Origin: Anaerolineales bacterium | Lineage (GTDB): Bacteria; Chloroflexota; Anaerolineae; Anaerolineales; Villigracilaceae | Direction of reading: 5' to 3' | Length of the DNA stretch: 64,000 nt | NCBI GenBank assembly: GCA_030583905.1 | Contig: CP129481.1 | Location: 1,364,001 to 1,428,000 of the forward strand | Shown here: piece after piece, positions 10,401-16,573 of the stretch | Numbering within the stretch: position 1 is the stretch's first letter | How the letters are laid out: the number at the start of each line of letters is the position of its first letter | The notes under the pieces: model-generated | Told to the model about the DNA's origin: nothing | The model's database searches: none | Seen by the model: only the letters and a program-made list of their open reading frames with translations | Program-made: the position numbers and the translations under genes

Positions 10401-10947
10401 GCCCATGGCGAACTCCGCCTGGTCCTACATCGAGTCCATCTACTATGCCGGCATCACCGGCGGCTGTTCCACCAACCCGCTTGCCTACTGCCCGAACAGC
10501 TCCGTCACCCGCGCCCAGATGGCGATCTTCCTGCTGCGCGGCATGTACGGACAAGCCTACACGCCTCCCCCGGCGACCGGCACCGTCTTCGCTGACGTTC
10601 CGCTCACCCACTCGGCTGCGGCTTGGATCGAACAACTGGCTGCGGAAGGCATCACCGGCGGCTGCGGCAACGGCAACTACTGCCCGAGCAGCCCGGTCAC
10701 CCGCGCCCAGATGGCGATCTTCCTGCTGCGCGCCAAGTATGGACAAGCCTACACGCCTCCTGCCGCCACCGGCACCGAGTTCCTGGACGTCCCGATCGGT
10801 CATTCGGCTGCGGCTTGGATCGAGCAGCTGGCTGCGGAAGGCATCACCGGCGGATGCGGTGGCGGCAACTACTGCCCCAACAACTCCGTCACCCGCGCCC
10901 AGATGGCGATCTTCATCCAGCGCACCTTCGACCTAGCACGTCCGTAA
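4405..10947 (+). CDS. Giant repeat-rich secreted surface protein with beta-helix, MBG/YDG repeats and SLH-like domains
   Basis: A 2,180-residue exported protein. A signal peptide ends near residue 48 (VALAAGTT). A right-handed beta-helix with many NNT/SNN turns covers about 50-490. An Fn3-like domain follows (500-600), then a glycine-rich domain opening with GTWVAPAGVTSVTVEVWGGG (about 605-812) and an Ig-like domain with paired cysteines (813-912). The MBG/YDG repeat region spans about 917-1890, a cadherin-like domain 1890-1990, and three SLH-like modules 1993-2180, each with TRAQMAIF and two with a GGCGxGNYCP cysteine pair. It is probably anchored to the cell surface and used in adhesion or sheath/floc formation. 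ATG 4405 is chosen for GGAGG at 4396; ATG 4387 is the alternative. It follows a polysaccharide cluster. Confidence 0.92.
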   Translation: MSTNFHFLIQAWRRARSYNLGTRVRLFVMILVFVIPLMGANHGVALAAGTTYYVDNTNPVCSDSGPGTMAAPLCTITRGDVLAALPGDTVHVLAGTYVETVIVTHSGAEGNPITFHASPGVTVTGNPGGFGSAFAVSSKSYVVIDGFNITETKFKGIYVDGSNHITITNNNVSYAGKDTGSDQHQQGIFLRNTTYSTISGNMTHHNSCIGIRLINNSDYNTVSNNISYANSSAIAHPVVVISDAAGIELTGSSNNTVSNNITYGNEDTGINLYVNSSGVGSSYNLVVGNLSYGNGDHGIDNNNSPYNTIIGNTVHGNGTVGINFEGTAGFGSHHATVMNNISTGNGFTPPAGSFGGNMRVDSVSIAGTILDYNLYNRESASVQIIWNNSNYVSLAALRVAEPSQEVHGLEGDPLFMQPVESVLRTSGVAYPASETTGNYHLSPGSPAIDSANSDAPGQQAVDIEGNARIDDPATTNSGAGARTYDDRGAYEYQPSGSNVAPVVTTQAATLITQTTALGNGTISSLGVPNPTQHGFVWSTSVNPTIADDKTTEGSVSETGAFTSAITGLMPGTLYHVRAYATNAAGTAYGADMTFTTLPATTVVFNTSGTWVAPAGVTSVTVEVWGGGGRGGSISSGSGEAQGGGGGGGAYSIKNNIPVTPGNSYSYVVGTGSTSTSAGGDSYFINISTVLARGGNSSNSNNGASGGAAASGVGDVKYSGGSGVSGSSFFNYGGGGGSSAGTAANGSTATNATGATAPSGGGNGGNGKSSPSGNGTAGSTPGGAGGGAYRSNGSNSYNGGAGANGQIRITYYVETRPTTTSVNCGAGTPAVTYGDSITCVATVSASSGTPTGTVSWSTGGAGSFVTSPCNLSSGSCSVSYTPSSVGSGSHLITANYTGGGAFLPSSSNQSVTVNPKALTINGVVAEDKTYDGTMTATLDLTSAALVGVVAPDIVAFDSSSVTSTFASANAGTWAVTASGFGLSGADISNYTLPAQPVIPDATILPKAASVTPNAAGKVYGEDDPALTGTLTGFLAGDNVTATYSRAAGETVAGGPYTISAVLAPAGVLGNYTITYNTAAFTITPKTASVTPNAGSKVYGSADPALTGTLTGFLAGDNVTATYSRAAGETVAGGPYTISAVLAPAGVLGNYTVTYNTAAFTITPKTASVTPNAGSKVYGEDDPALTGTLTGFLAGDNVTATYSRAAGETVAGGPYTISAVLAPAGVLGNYTITYNTAAFTITPKTLTITGVVANNKVYDGTTAATFNLTGAALVGVVAPDVVTINSGSAAGTFASANAGTWAVTASGFGLSGADVGNYTLPAQPIIPDATITPKTASVTPNAGSKVYGEDDPALTGTLTGFLAGDNVTATYSRAAGETVAGGPYTISAVLAPAGVLGNYTITYNTAAFTITPKTASVTPNAGSKVYGSADPALTGTLTGFLAGDNVTATYSRAAGETVAGGPYTISAVLAPAGVLGNYTVTYNTAAFTITPKTASVTPNAGSKVYGSADSALTGTLTGFLAGDNVTATYSRAAGETVAGGPYTISAVLAPAGVLGNYTVTYNTAAFTITPKTASVTPNAGSKVYGEDDPALTGTLTGFLAGDNVTATYSRAAGETVAGGPYTISAVLAPAGVLGNYTITYNTAAFTITPKTLTITGVVANNKVYDGTTAATFNLTGAALVGVVAPDVVTINSGSAMGTFASANAGTWAVTASGFGLSGAGAGNYTLAAQPVLPNATITPKAISVTANVASKFYGAVDPVLTYTSTPLAGGDSFSGTLARAAGENVGIYAINQGTLTAGSNYIITFTGANLTVNPLAITVTADAGQMKAEGAADPAEFTYAVNPALVGSDTFSGALTRELGETPGFYAILVGTLSAGANYDMTFVSNNFEIVANQAPVITEGSDIGVTMSKNGFPDKFALTLNATDAEDHTLTWSIQTQAGNGTATATGDGNSKVIAYAPTLNFSGADSFVVRVTDQLGAFDDITVNVTVSAGGDFPTFVDVPMANSAWSYIESIYYAGITGGCSTNPLAYCPNSSVTRAQMAIFLLRGMYGQAYTPPPATGTVFADVPLTHSAAAWIEQLAAEGITGGCGNGNYCPSSPVTRAQMAIFLLRAKYGQAYTPPAATGTEFLDVPIGHSAAAWIEQLAAEGITGGCGGGNYCPNNSVTRAQMAIFIQRTFDLARP
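7423..9621 (+). repeat. 237-bp tandem repeat array inside the surface protein gene
   Basis: Seven almost identical 237-bp units (79 residues, MBG-type, each with KVYG and NVTATYSRAAGE) start at 7423, 7660, 7897, 8404, 8641, 8878 and 9115. Two nearly identical 270-bp units of a related YDG type (with NNKVYDGTT) lie at 8134-8403 and 9352-9621; a diverged third precedes the array at 7153-7422. The order gives a higher-order pattern: three MBG units plus one YDG, then four MBG units plus one YDG. Unit variants alternate between KVYGEDDP and KVYGSADP. All units keep frame, so gain or loss of units leaves the protein open. Confidence 0.95.
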
Positions 10948-10968
10948 GATAGGCGAAACGCTAAATAA

Positions 10969-11003
10969 TAGGAGCGCGGATTCTTTAAGAATCCGCGCTC
11001 CTA
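10969..11003. terminator. Palindromic terminator between convergent genes
   Basis: GGAGCGCGGATTCTT at 10971-10985 pairs perfectly with 10987-11001, and one further T-A and A-T pair flank it. It lies 22 bases after the stop of the surface protein and before the end of the converging regulator gene. The flanks are A/T rich but there is no long T-run, so it may act as a weak bidirectional terminator or a 3'-end stabiliser. Confidence 0.6.
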
Positions 11004-11135
11004 AATTTATTAAAAATGACTACTTAACCTGCTTTATTTCTCAGCATATTAAACGGGCGAAAACTTTTATCTTTTAAATTTTATAAAAATGAGAGCTATA
11101 TAGACAGGTACATTCTCAAGCCAGCTCCTATTTGC

Positions 11136-11855
11136 TTAGGTTATCTCTTCCTCTTCACTGCGTGATGCGAACCAATACCCCCGTCCCCAATGGGTGCGGA
11201 TATAACGATGGCCATGTTGCCCATCCTTCAGTTTCTTTCTGAGATAGTAGATGTATAGGGACGTTTCAGATGGGTCGTTGGCATACACATCTCCCCAAAC
11301 CTCCCGCGCCAGTTCATGATGCGACAGGATCTTTCCCTGTTCCCGCACCAGGCAGGCGAGCAGGTCATACTCCTTCGGGGATAGCTCCACGATCTTTCCC
11401 AGGAGCTTGATGGTCCTGGTCGAAAGATCGATATCCAACACTGGGTCGATGTATGCAGTAATATATGAATTTCCATTTGTATTTTGATTACTTGAAGAAC
11501 GTCTTAATAATGCGCGTATGCGCGCCTGGAGTTCACTCTTGTTGAAGGGTTTTCCGAGGAAATCATCCACCCCGACGTGAAAACTATGCAGCATGTCATT
11601 CTCATGAAATCGGGCGGTGAGCATCAGGATCGGGACGTTGGAAAACTCGCGCAGGCGTGAACAGACTTCAAAGCCGTTCAGGTCCGGCATGTTGATGTCG
11701 AGGATGATCAGGTCGGGATGAATTGCATATGCTTTTTTGAGCCCATCCATCCCTGAATAGGAGAGATAGGCAGTGAGCCCCAAAGGCTTAAGGATCGCAT
11801 CGATCAATTGTCCCAGTTCAGGGTCGTCGTCAATCACGAGCACTTTTTTATTCAA
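11136..11855 (-). CDS. OmpR/PhoB-type response regulator (orphan)
   Basis: A 239-residue DNA-binding regulator. The receiver domain (1-120) has the acidic pair D10-D11, the phospho-acceptor D53 in LIILDINMP, the T in MLTAR and K in GKPF. The winged-helix domain (about 140-232) has ELSPKEYDLLACL, a conserved REVWG and a final RTHWGRGYW. The start is TTG at 11855, set by a strong GGAGGG seven bases upstream; no ATG fits. No histidine kinase gene is adjacent, so the partner and target genes are unknown. It converges on the surface-protein gene and is separated from the next region by about 450 bases. Confidence 0.93.
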   Translation of the reverse strand: MNKKVLVIDDDPELGQLIDAILKPLGLTAYLSYSGMDGLKKAYAIHPDLIILDINMPDLNGFEVCSRLREFSNVPILMLTARFHENDMLHSFHVGVDDFLGKPFNKSELQARIRALLRRSSSNQNTNGNSYITAYIDPVLDIDLSTRTIKLLGKIVELSPKEYDLLACLVREQGKILSHHELAREVWGDVYANDPSETSLYIYYLRKKLKDGQHGHRYIRTHWGRGYWFASRSEEEEIT

Positions 11856-12299
11856 ATGATTTCCCTCCAGGAAAGTAATCGGACTTCATATGCAACTCAA
11901 GCTCATTCTATATGAGAAGATAATCCGTAGAGGATGCAAATACAAATGATTAATGACCTTGATGGGAGTGATAAATGTAATTCAATTATCACTCCCGCAA
12001 TAATTGCCCTCAAATTATAACAAGGAAAACGGTAAACCGACACTGCCCCGGAGAACGCGGCGACTTCCTTCACATCCCTTGTTTATGAGCAACTGTTCAA
12101 ACCTGAGGATGTATACATAGTTTATATCTCGGCAGGCTCGCGAAATGGATTAGCATGTGGGTCATCGAGTCAGGCTTGTTTGTGTATAACGTGATGAACG
12201 AAGAGACGATGCATCACTATTACACAGGATTATGCGTCTGCCGCGAGTTGCGCCGACCGTGGAGCGAAATATGGTAGGAGATGCAATGGTTTTAATAGC
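11856..12299. other. Long intergenic region with an inverted repeat and a possible 40-codon frame
   Basis: About 440 bases without a clear gene. An inverted repeat GGGAGTGATA / TATCACTCCC lies at 11964-11996 (13-base loop) and could be an operator for the upstream regulator gene or an RNA hairpin. A frame at 12155-12277 (+) would encode 40 residues starting MWVIESGLFVYN, but it lacks a convincing ribosome-binding site and resembles nothing I recognise. Confidence 0.35.
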
Positions 12300-12366
12300 C
12301 TATCCATCCGGATAGTCGAAAACTCCCCCAGCGGCGGGGGAGTTTTTTATTCCCAATGACTATGAT
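12300..12366 (+). promoter_or_regulatory. Promoter with 16-bp palindrome, 30-bp inverted repeat and -10 box
   Basis: CTATCC-ATCC-GGATAG at 12300-12315 is followed after 3 bases by the inverted repeat AAAACTCCCCC / GGGGGAGTTTT (12319-12348, ending in six T) and after 12 more bases by TATGAT (12361-12366). The ATG of the next gene lies 23 bases after the -10. Palindrome and -10 are 45 bp apart, the same as at the promoters near 20.4 and 25.2 kb and one more than near 21.4 kb. The inverted repeat is also a possible intrinsic terminator. Confidence 0.75.
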
Positions 12367-12388
12367 ATATGCGAAAGGATATTCAACA

Positions 12389-13285
12389 ATGAAAAGAATC
12401 TTCCTGTTCCTGTCCATGCTTATTCTCGTAACCCTGGCATGTGATATTCCGGTGAACCTTGCCCCTGCGAATGACGTTCCCACCGCTGCGGAAACGCCCG
12501 TGCTGGTCGAGCCGCCCACCACCACGCCCGAGGTCTTCATCTCATTGACTCAGGCGATTCCCGGAACACCTGTGCCAAGCACCTTGGTGACCTTCGGACG
12601 CTTGACGCTCGAGATACCGGCGGGCGTTGCCGACGGCGCCAGCGGCAGTGACATTCCGCCCGCCACCGGTGACGATGTGCCCGTATGGGGCAAGACCCCG
12701 GGGCATTTGGAGGTCTCGCTGGGTGATTATTACATCCTGCAGGGCAAATTCCACCAGCCGCGTATCTACGTCTATCCCGCCACTGAGTATGCGCTTCTCT
12801 CCCCCGGTGCTTTCGAAAGCATACATCGTCTGCGCAACCTGATCAGCGGCGTCGTGCCGCTTGCGCCCGATCAGCTCCCAAGCGTGCCGTTCTTCAACGC
12901 CGCGCAGGTCTTTGCCTCGGACATTCAGACCATCTCCTTCCAGAACGGGAGCGGCGTGCGCTTCCTGACCGAATATGCCCAGTATTTCGCGCCGGTCAAC
13001 AACCATGAACTGGTCTATCACTTTCAAGGCTTCAGCAACGACGGCGAAACCTACATCATCGCCATTCTGCCGATCACGGTCCCCGTGTTGGCAGAGACCA
13101 GCGATCCCGGAGCGGTCATCCCCGCTGGAGGGATTGCGCTTCCCGATATTAACGATCCCGACGCCGATTGGCAGGGTTACTACGCCTCCGTTACGGACCT
13201 GTTGAATGCCGCGCCGCCCGAAGCCTTCACCCCCGCCCTCAACCAACTGGACGCGCTGATCCAATCCATGTTCGTCGCGCCGTAA
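12389..13285 (+). CDS. Putative envelope lipoprotein sharing a domain with the 18935-20338 product
   Basis: A 298-residue protein of unknown function. The N-terminus MKRIFLFLSMLILVTLAC is a lipoprotein-type signal with the candidate lipid cysteine at 18, followed by a proline/threonine-rich linker. The C-terminal two thirds contain GVRFLTEYAQY, HFQGFSNDGETYI and a closing FTPALNQLDALIQSM. These align with IRYLTYYAQD, TFQGITDDGQFYI and FAPALNVLDELVQSI of the protein encoded at 18935-20338. ATG 12389 is used because AAAGGA lies upstream and the signal begins there; an ATG at 12356 is in frame but would sit on the -10 box. The two genes also share their promoter architecture, so they are probably co-regulated. 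Function unknown; outer face of the cell membrane is inferred. Confidence 0.85.
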   Translation: MKRIFLFLSMLILVTLACDIPVNLAPANDVPTAAETPVLVEPPTTTPEVFISLTQAIPGTPVPSTLVTFGRLTLEIPAGVADGASGSDIPPATGDDVPVWGKTPGHLEVSLGDYYILQGKFHQPRIYVYPATEYALLSPGAFESIHRLRNLISGVVPLAPDQLPSVPFFNAAQVFASDIQTISFQNGSGVRFLTEYAQYFAPVNNHELVYHFQGFSNDGETYIIAILPITVPVLAETSDPGAVIPAGGIALPDINDPDADWQGYYASVTDLLNAAPPEAFTPALNQLDALIQSMFVAP

Positions 13286-13333
13286 AATACACTTGCATGT
13301 TGACTGATAACCATTTCAAAAAGGATGGTTAAA

Positions 13334-13915
13334 ATGATGACATCCCAACTCAGCATCGCTGACATCATTCGAATGACGGCGGAGGCTGGCGAAGGCTGGG
13401 CGCTTGCCCACGCCAAACGCCTGATCGAACTCGTCGAGCACATCGGCGCCGACCTGCCCCATGATGCGCACATCATGGAACTGGCGGCATACCTGCACGA
13501 TTGGGGCGCATTTCCCATCCACTATCAAAAGGATATCGAGCATGCGCTTCGTTCGCGGCAGGTGGTTGAATCTGAAATCCTGCCTTATCTGCCGCTGACG
13601 GCGGCTCAAAAAGACATCCTGCTCGAAACCATCGAACTGCACGACTACCGCGACCCGCGCTTGACAGGCTCGAATGAGGCTCTGCTCTTACGCGAAGCCG
13701 ACATGCTCGAACTGCTCGGCATAATCGGCATGGCGCGCGAGTTCGCCCGCGGACCGAAGAACGTGGAGACCTGCTATAAGCGTGTCTTGTCGCGCCGCAA
13801 TGGCATTCAGAATCGCTTCACGTTGCCGCGCGCGCAGCAGATTGCCAGAATCCGCTTGGAACGGATGGAGGTCTGTCTGGGATGGCTGGTGGAGGAAAGT
13901 TTTGGGGTGTTGTAG
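13334..13915 (+). CDS. HD-domain hydrolase
   Basis: A 193-residue protein of the HD metal-dependent phosphohydrolase superfamily. The metal ligands are visible as H26, the H55-D56 pair in AAYLHDWG, a later histidine in IELHDYRD and an aspartate in READML. Such small HD proteins hydrolyse nucleotides or related phosphoesters, but the substrate cannot be inferred here. ATG 13334 is chosen because AGGA lies eight bases upstream; ATG 13325 is possible. It follows the lipoprotein gene by 48 bases on the same strand and may be transcribed from the promoter at 12300-12366. A palindromic repeat lies directly after its stop. Confidence 0.88.
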   Translation: MMTSQLSIADIIRMTAEAGEGWALAHAKRLIELVEHIGADLPHDAHIMELAAYLHDWGAFPIHYQKDIEHALRSRQVVESEILPYLPLTAAQKDILLETIELHDYRDPRLTGSNEALLLREADMLELLGIIGMAREFARGPKNVETCYKRVLSRRNGIQNRFTLPRAQQIARIRLERMEVCLGWLVEESFGVL

Positions 13916-13921
13916 AGAGTC

Positions 13922-13960
13922 GGTCACGCTAAGTGCCCCGAAGGGGTATCAAGCGTGACC
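13922..13960. repeat. Interspersed palindromic repeat (GGTCACGCT family)
   Basis: GGTCACGCT at 13922-13930 pairs with AGCGTGACC at 13952-13960; the inner part AAGTGCCCCGAAGGGGTAT forms its own short stem. Related elements lie at 34871-34895, 55729-55795 and 57432-57456, and the inner part recurs at about 58498-58516. It sits between two converging genes and may act as a terminator. Confidence 0.75.
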
Positions 13961-14007
13961 CACTGTTCGTTAGCAGGAATCAATTGTCGGTTAAGGGGGA
14001 AGCGGGT

Positions 14008-14766
14008 TTATATCATCAGATAGACCAGCACCGTCGACACGTCCAACAGTGTGTGGACGATCACAATGTATGGCAGCAGTGAGGGACGAAGTTTGAGGAC
14101 GAGTCCGGTGAAGAGGGCGAAGGGCAGGAACATCCCGAAGCGCCAGAGGAAATAGCCGCCGTTTAGAATGGTAGGCAGGAACATGTGCTGCGCGGCGAGG
14201 AAGAAGGAAGCGAGGAGCCAGGCGAGCCAGCTGTTGATCTGTCCGCTGAGGCGCGGCATACAGTAGGCAAAGTAGGTTGGGAGCTCGGCGAAGGCGATGG
14301 TGAGCGGGAAGAGAACACTCAGCATGAACGCCCAGGTTGGCAGCGGACGGAACAACAGGTTGTTTGCGATATTCACGTCGCCGAAAAGCACTTTGGCAAG
14401 CGGCTCGCGCGGCGCGGCGACGAGGGGCATGGCGATGAGGCTGAGAAAGATGAACCAAAGTAAATCTTTCTTCCATGTTTCGCGAGAGAACTTGAAGAGG
14501 TCGAGGAAACGTTTGCCTTCTGTGTTGTACAGGTGCACAAGCAGGTAAATGGAGGCGAAGTTGGCGAGGAACGCCATGAACGTCCACCAGCGGGCGGATT
14601 CGTCCCATGCCTGAGCGATGGTCGCGCCAGTTGCCATGAAAACCACTGCAATGAGGATTTGAAAAAGGAGGAATAATACTGAGCGGGAAATGAGCATCAG
14701 CCAGGGACGGGAGATTGCTTTTGAATCTGTAGTCGGCATGGAATTAGGCTGGGCAGTGGTTTGCAT
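14008..14766 (-). CDS. CPBP (CAAX/Abi)-family membrane protease, atypical first motif
   Basis: A 252-residue protein with about seven hydrophobic segments and a CPBP-type C-terminal half. The second motif is seen as FFLAAQH and the third as HTLLD. The first motif reads AELPTYFAYCMPRL where most members have EExxxR, so one glutamate and the arginine position differ; compare the paralogue at 15792-16559, which keeps EEL. Family members cleave membrane-embedded peptides or prenylated proteins, and in bacteria are linked to peptide maturation or self-protection. It is last in a run of same-strand membrane-protein genes starting at 20338, with only 18 bases to the previous stop. Activity is uncertain because of the altered motif. 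Confidence 0.8.
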   Translation of the reverse strand: MQTTAQPNSMPTTDSKAISRPWLMLISRSVLFLLFQILIAVVFMATGATIAQAWDESARWWTFMAFLANFASIYLLVHLYNTEGKRFLDLFKFSRETWKKDLLWFIFLSLIAMPLVAAPREPLAKVLFGDVNIANNLLFRPLPTWAFMLSVLFPLTIAFAELPTYFAYCMPRLSGQINSWLAWLLASFFLAAQHMFLPTILNGGYFLWRFGMFLPFALFTGLVLKLRPSLLPYIVIVHTLLDVSTVLVYLMI

Positions 14767-14784
14767 GATTCATCCTTTCGATTC

Positions 14785-15783
14785 TCAATCGATTTTGAGG
14801 TGGACAGATAAGGTGCCCGGGCTTTGGTGGGAGGTGAGCACCACTTGATAAGTGCCTGGGGGCAGGTGCTCCTCCCATAAACCGCCATCCTGGAACGCGT
14901 TGTAGCCTTCGCCATGCACAACCACTGAACTATAACCGTCCACACCTGTGACGGTGATATCAAAATAGGTGGTATTGATCTCGCGGACAATGACGAAGAC
15001 TCCAACCCAGGTTGGCTCGTCCAGCGTGAATTGTGTCAGTGTCACGGACGGATAGGCTTGTTTTGAAAGGTCAAGTTGAGCGATTGGATCAAACCCTTGC
15101 GGCGGGGAGAACTTACTTAAGGGGCTGTCTCCAGCAAAACCGTTCAGTGCGAGAGCGGTAACGACACAGAGTATCATGAGGCTTGCCATTGTCAGGATCG
15201 TCTTTTGCACTCCGGCGGCGAGTTGTCCGTGGTCTGTGATGCGAAACAGGAGGAGTTGGTTTCGCAGTCCGTTTATTTTCGAGAGGAATAATATCCAGCC
15301 GCCAACATACAGGACGAATGCAATAAAAGTCAGAAGCAGAGGTGGCATCTGGCTGTATCGCAGAAAGTTGGTCACGTCGTCAGATGGGGCTTTTTGGAGG
15401 AAGTACAGGATGGGCAGGATGATCCATGCCAGCAGGGTGTTGACGACCGCCATCGAGGAGAGCAATTTCAAAACTTCAAGAGAAAAATTGGATTTACGCG
15501 GGACGAGGCTGATGAAGACCGCCCAGACGATGAGCGGTAGACCCGCTCCTGCCACCGCCTGGACTGCACGCTGAGTCTCGGTCAACGCGCCGCCAGTCAA
15601 ACCGACATGTGCACTGAAATCCCAAAAACTGACATCGAACTCGGTCAACGATTGACCGAAGATCACGCCCGTCAGAGCGTGTCCACCTTCGTGGAGGAAG
15701 GTGTAGGTGAAGAAGACGAATAGCGCGACGAAAAAGGTCAAGGCGATGAGTATCAAAAAGACGATGGGTGATTTGTGATTCAT
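14785..15783 (-). CDS. M50-like membrane zinc metalloprotease
   Basis: A 332-residue membrane protein with HEGGH (31-35), an HExxH zinc motif at the end of its first membrane segment, as in site-2-protease-like peptidases (M50/M50B). About seven hydrophobic segments follow up to about residue 240, then a roughly 90-residue soluble C-terminal domain with alternating hydrophobic residues that looks like a beta-sandwich outside the membrane. The ATG at 15783 is set by GGAGA just upstream and by the start of recognisable sequence. It lies between two CPBP genes in one operon (8-18 base gaps), suggesting a group of intramembrane peptidases acting on envelope peptides. The substrate is unknown. Confidence 0.8.
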   Translation of the reverse strand: MNHKSPIVFLILIALTFFVALFVFFTYTFLHEGGHALTGVIFGQSLTEFDVSFWDFSAHVGLTGGALTETQRAVQAVAGAGLPLIVWAVFISLVPRKSNFSLEVLKLLSSMAVVNTLLAWIILPILYFLQKAPSDDVTNFLRYSQMPPLLLTFIAFVLYVGGWILFLSKINGLRNQLLLFRITDHGQLAAGVQKTILTMASLMILCVVTALALNGFAGDSPLSKFSPPQGFDPIAQLDLSKQAYPSVTLTQFTLDEPTWVGVFVIVREINTTYFDITVTGVDGYSSVVVHGEGYNAFQDGGLWEEHLPPGTYQVVLTSHQSPGTLSVHLKID

Positions 15784-15791
15784 TTTTCTCC

Positions 15792-16559
15792 TTACACGAC
15801 CTGGAGCATGAATAGAACGGATGACAAATCCATGAGCCAATGGGCAACGATCACCGGCACGAGCCTGCCAAGCCGCAGGTAGATCAGCTGCAGCGCCAAT
15901 GTCAACGGCACAAACATGATGAACAGGAACAGGGCATGTTGGAAGTTGATAAAAGGCAGGAAGCTGTGTTGCAATGACCAGCCGAATGTCACCCAAGCCA
16001 TTGCCAGCCATTTGTGTTTGGTGAGCGCCTGCAAACGCGGCAGCGCATAACCCTGAAAGGTCAGTTCTTCGGTGAATGACCAGATGATCCACCAGAGGAT
16101 GCGGCTGTACAGAACCGCCCACAACGGCAGGGATCGAATAAACGCGCCTTCCGGTAAGGTTGGCTGAAATGTTCCGTATGCCAGGATACCCGCCAACAGG
16201 CTTCCGCCAAAGACTGCGAGCGGAAACACAACGATGAAGATACCAATTCCCAGCGGGATGTCTTTTTTGAGTCTGCTTTTATCGAAGGAAATCAAACTGA
16301 AAAGGTTGATGCCCTCGGTTCGTGTCAACCAGAAAATCAATGCCAGACAAACGATGTCGATCAATGTCCCGTACACCGTCCACCAGTTTCTGACAGCAAC
16401 GGTCGGTGATTGGATTTGCAATTGACTGAACAGCAGGACGATAATGCCCTGCATGATCAGCGCAAGCGCGGGACGCACAAGCACCATCCATACAGGCGCG
16501 AGTTGAACAATGGATGGTTTGCTGTAGGATTGTTTCGCTACTGCGCGCGGTGCATTCAT
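15792..16559 (-). CDS. CPBP (CAAX/Abi)-family membrane protease
   Basis: A 255-residue protein with six to seven membrane segments. It has the three CPBP motifs: FTEELTFQGYALPR (EE present, but Q where the family usually has R), FGWSLQH, and HWLMD. It is a paralogue of the product of 14008-14766. ATG 16559 is chosen because AAAGGA lies upstream at the usual distance; the ATG at 16577 overlaps the end of the preceding gene by four bases. It is transcribed with a penicillin-binding-type hydrolase and an M50-like protease, and probably processes or protects against membrane-active peptides. That role is inferred from family and context. Confidence 0.85.
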   Translation of the reverse strand: MNAPRAVAKQSYSKPSIVQLAPVWMVLVRPALALIMQGIIVLLFSQLQIQSPTVAVRNWWTVYGTLIDIVCLALIFWLTRTEGINLFSLISFDKSRLKKDIPLGIGIFIVVFPLAVFGGSLLAGILAYGTFQPTLPEGAFIRSLPLWAVLYSRILWWIIWSFTEELTFQGYALPRLQALTKHKWLAMAWVTFGWSLQHSFLPFINFQHALFLFIMFVPLTLALQLIYLRLGRLVPVIVAHWLMDLSSVLFMLQVV

Positions 16560-16573
16560 GAGGCGATTTCCTT

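Noticed and set aside
9781..10803. Long minus-strand open frame of 340 codons inside the surface protein gene
   Set aside because: It is an artefact of GC-rich codon usage and repeats in the plus-strand gene; its protein is low-complexity and has no start signal.
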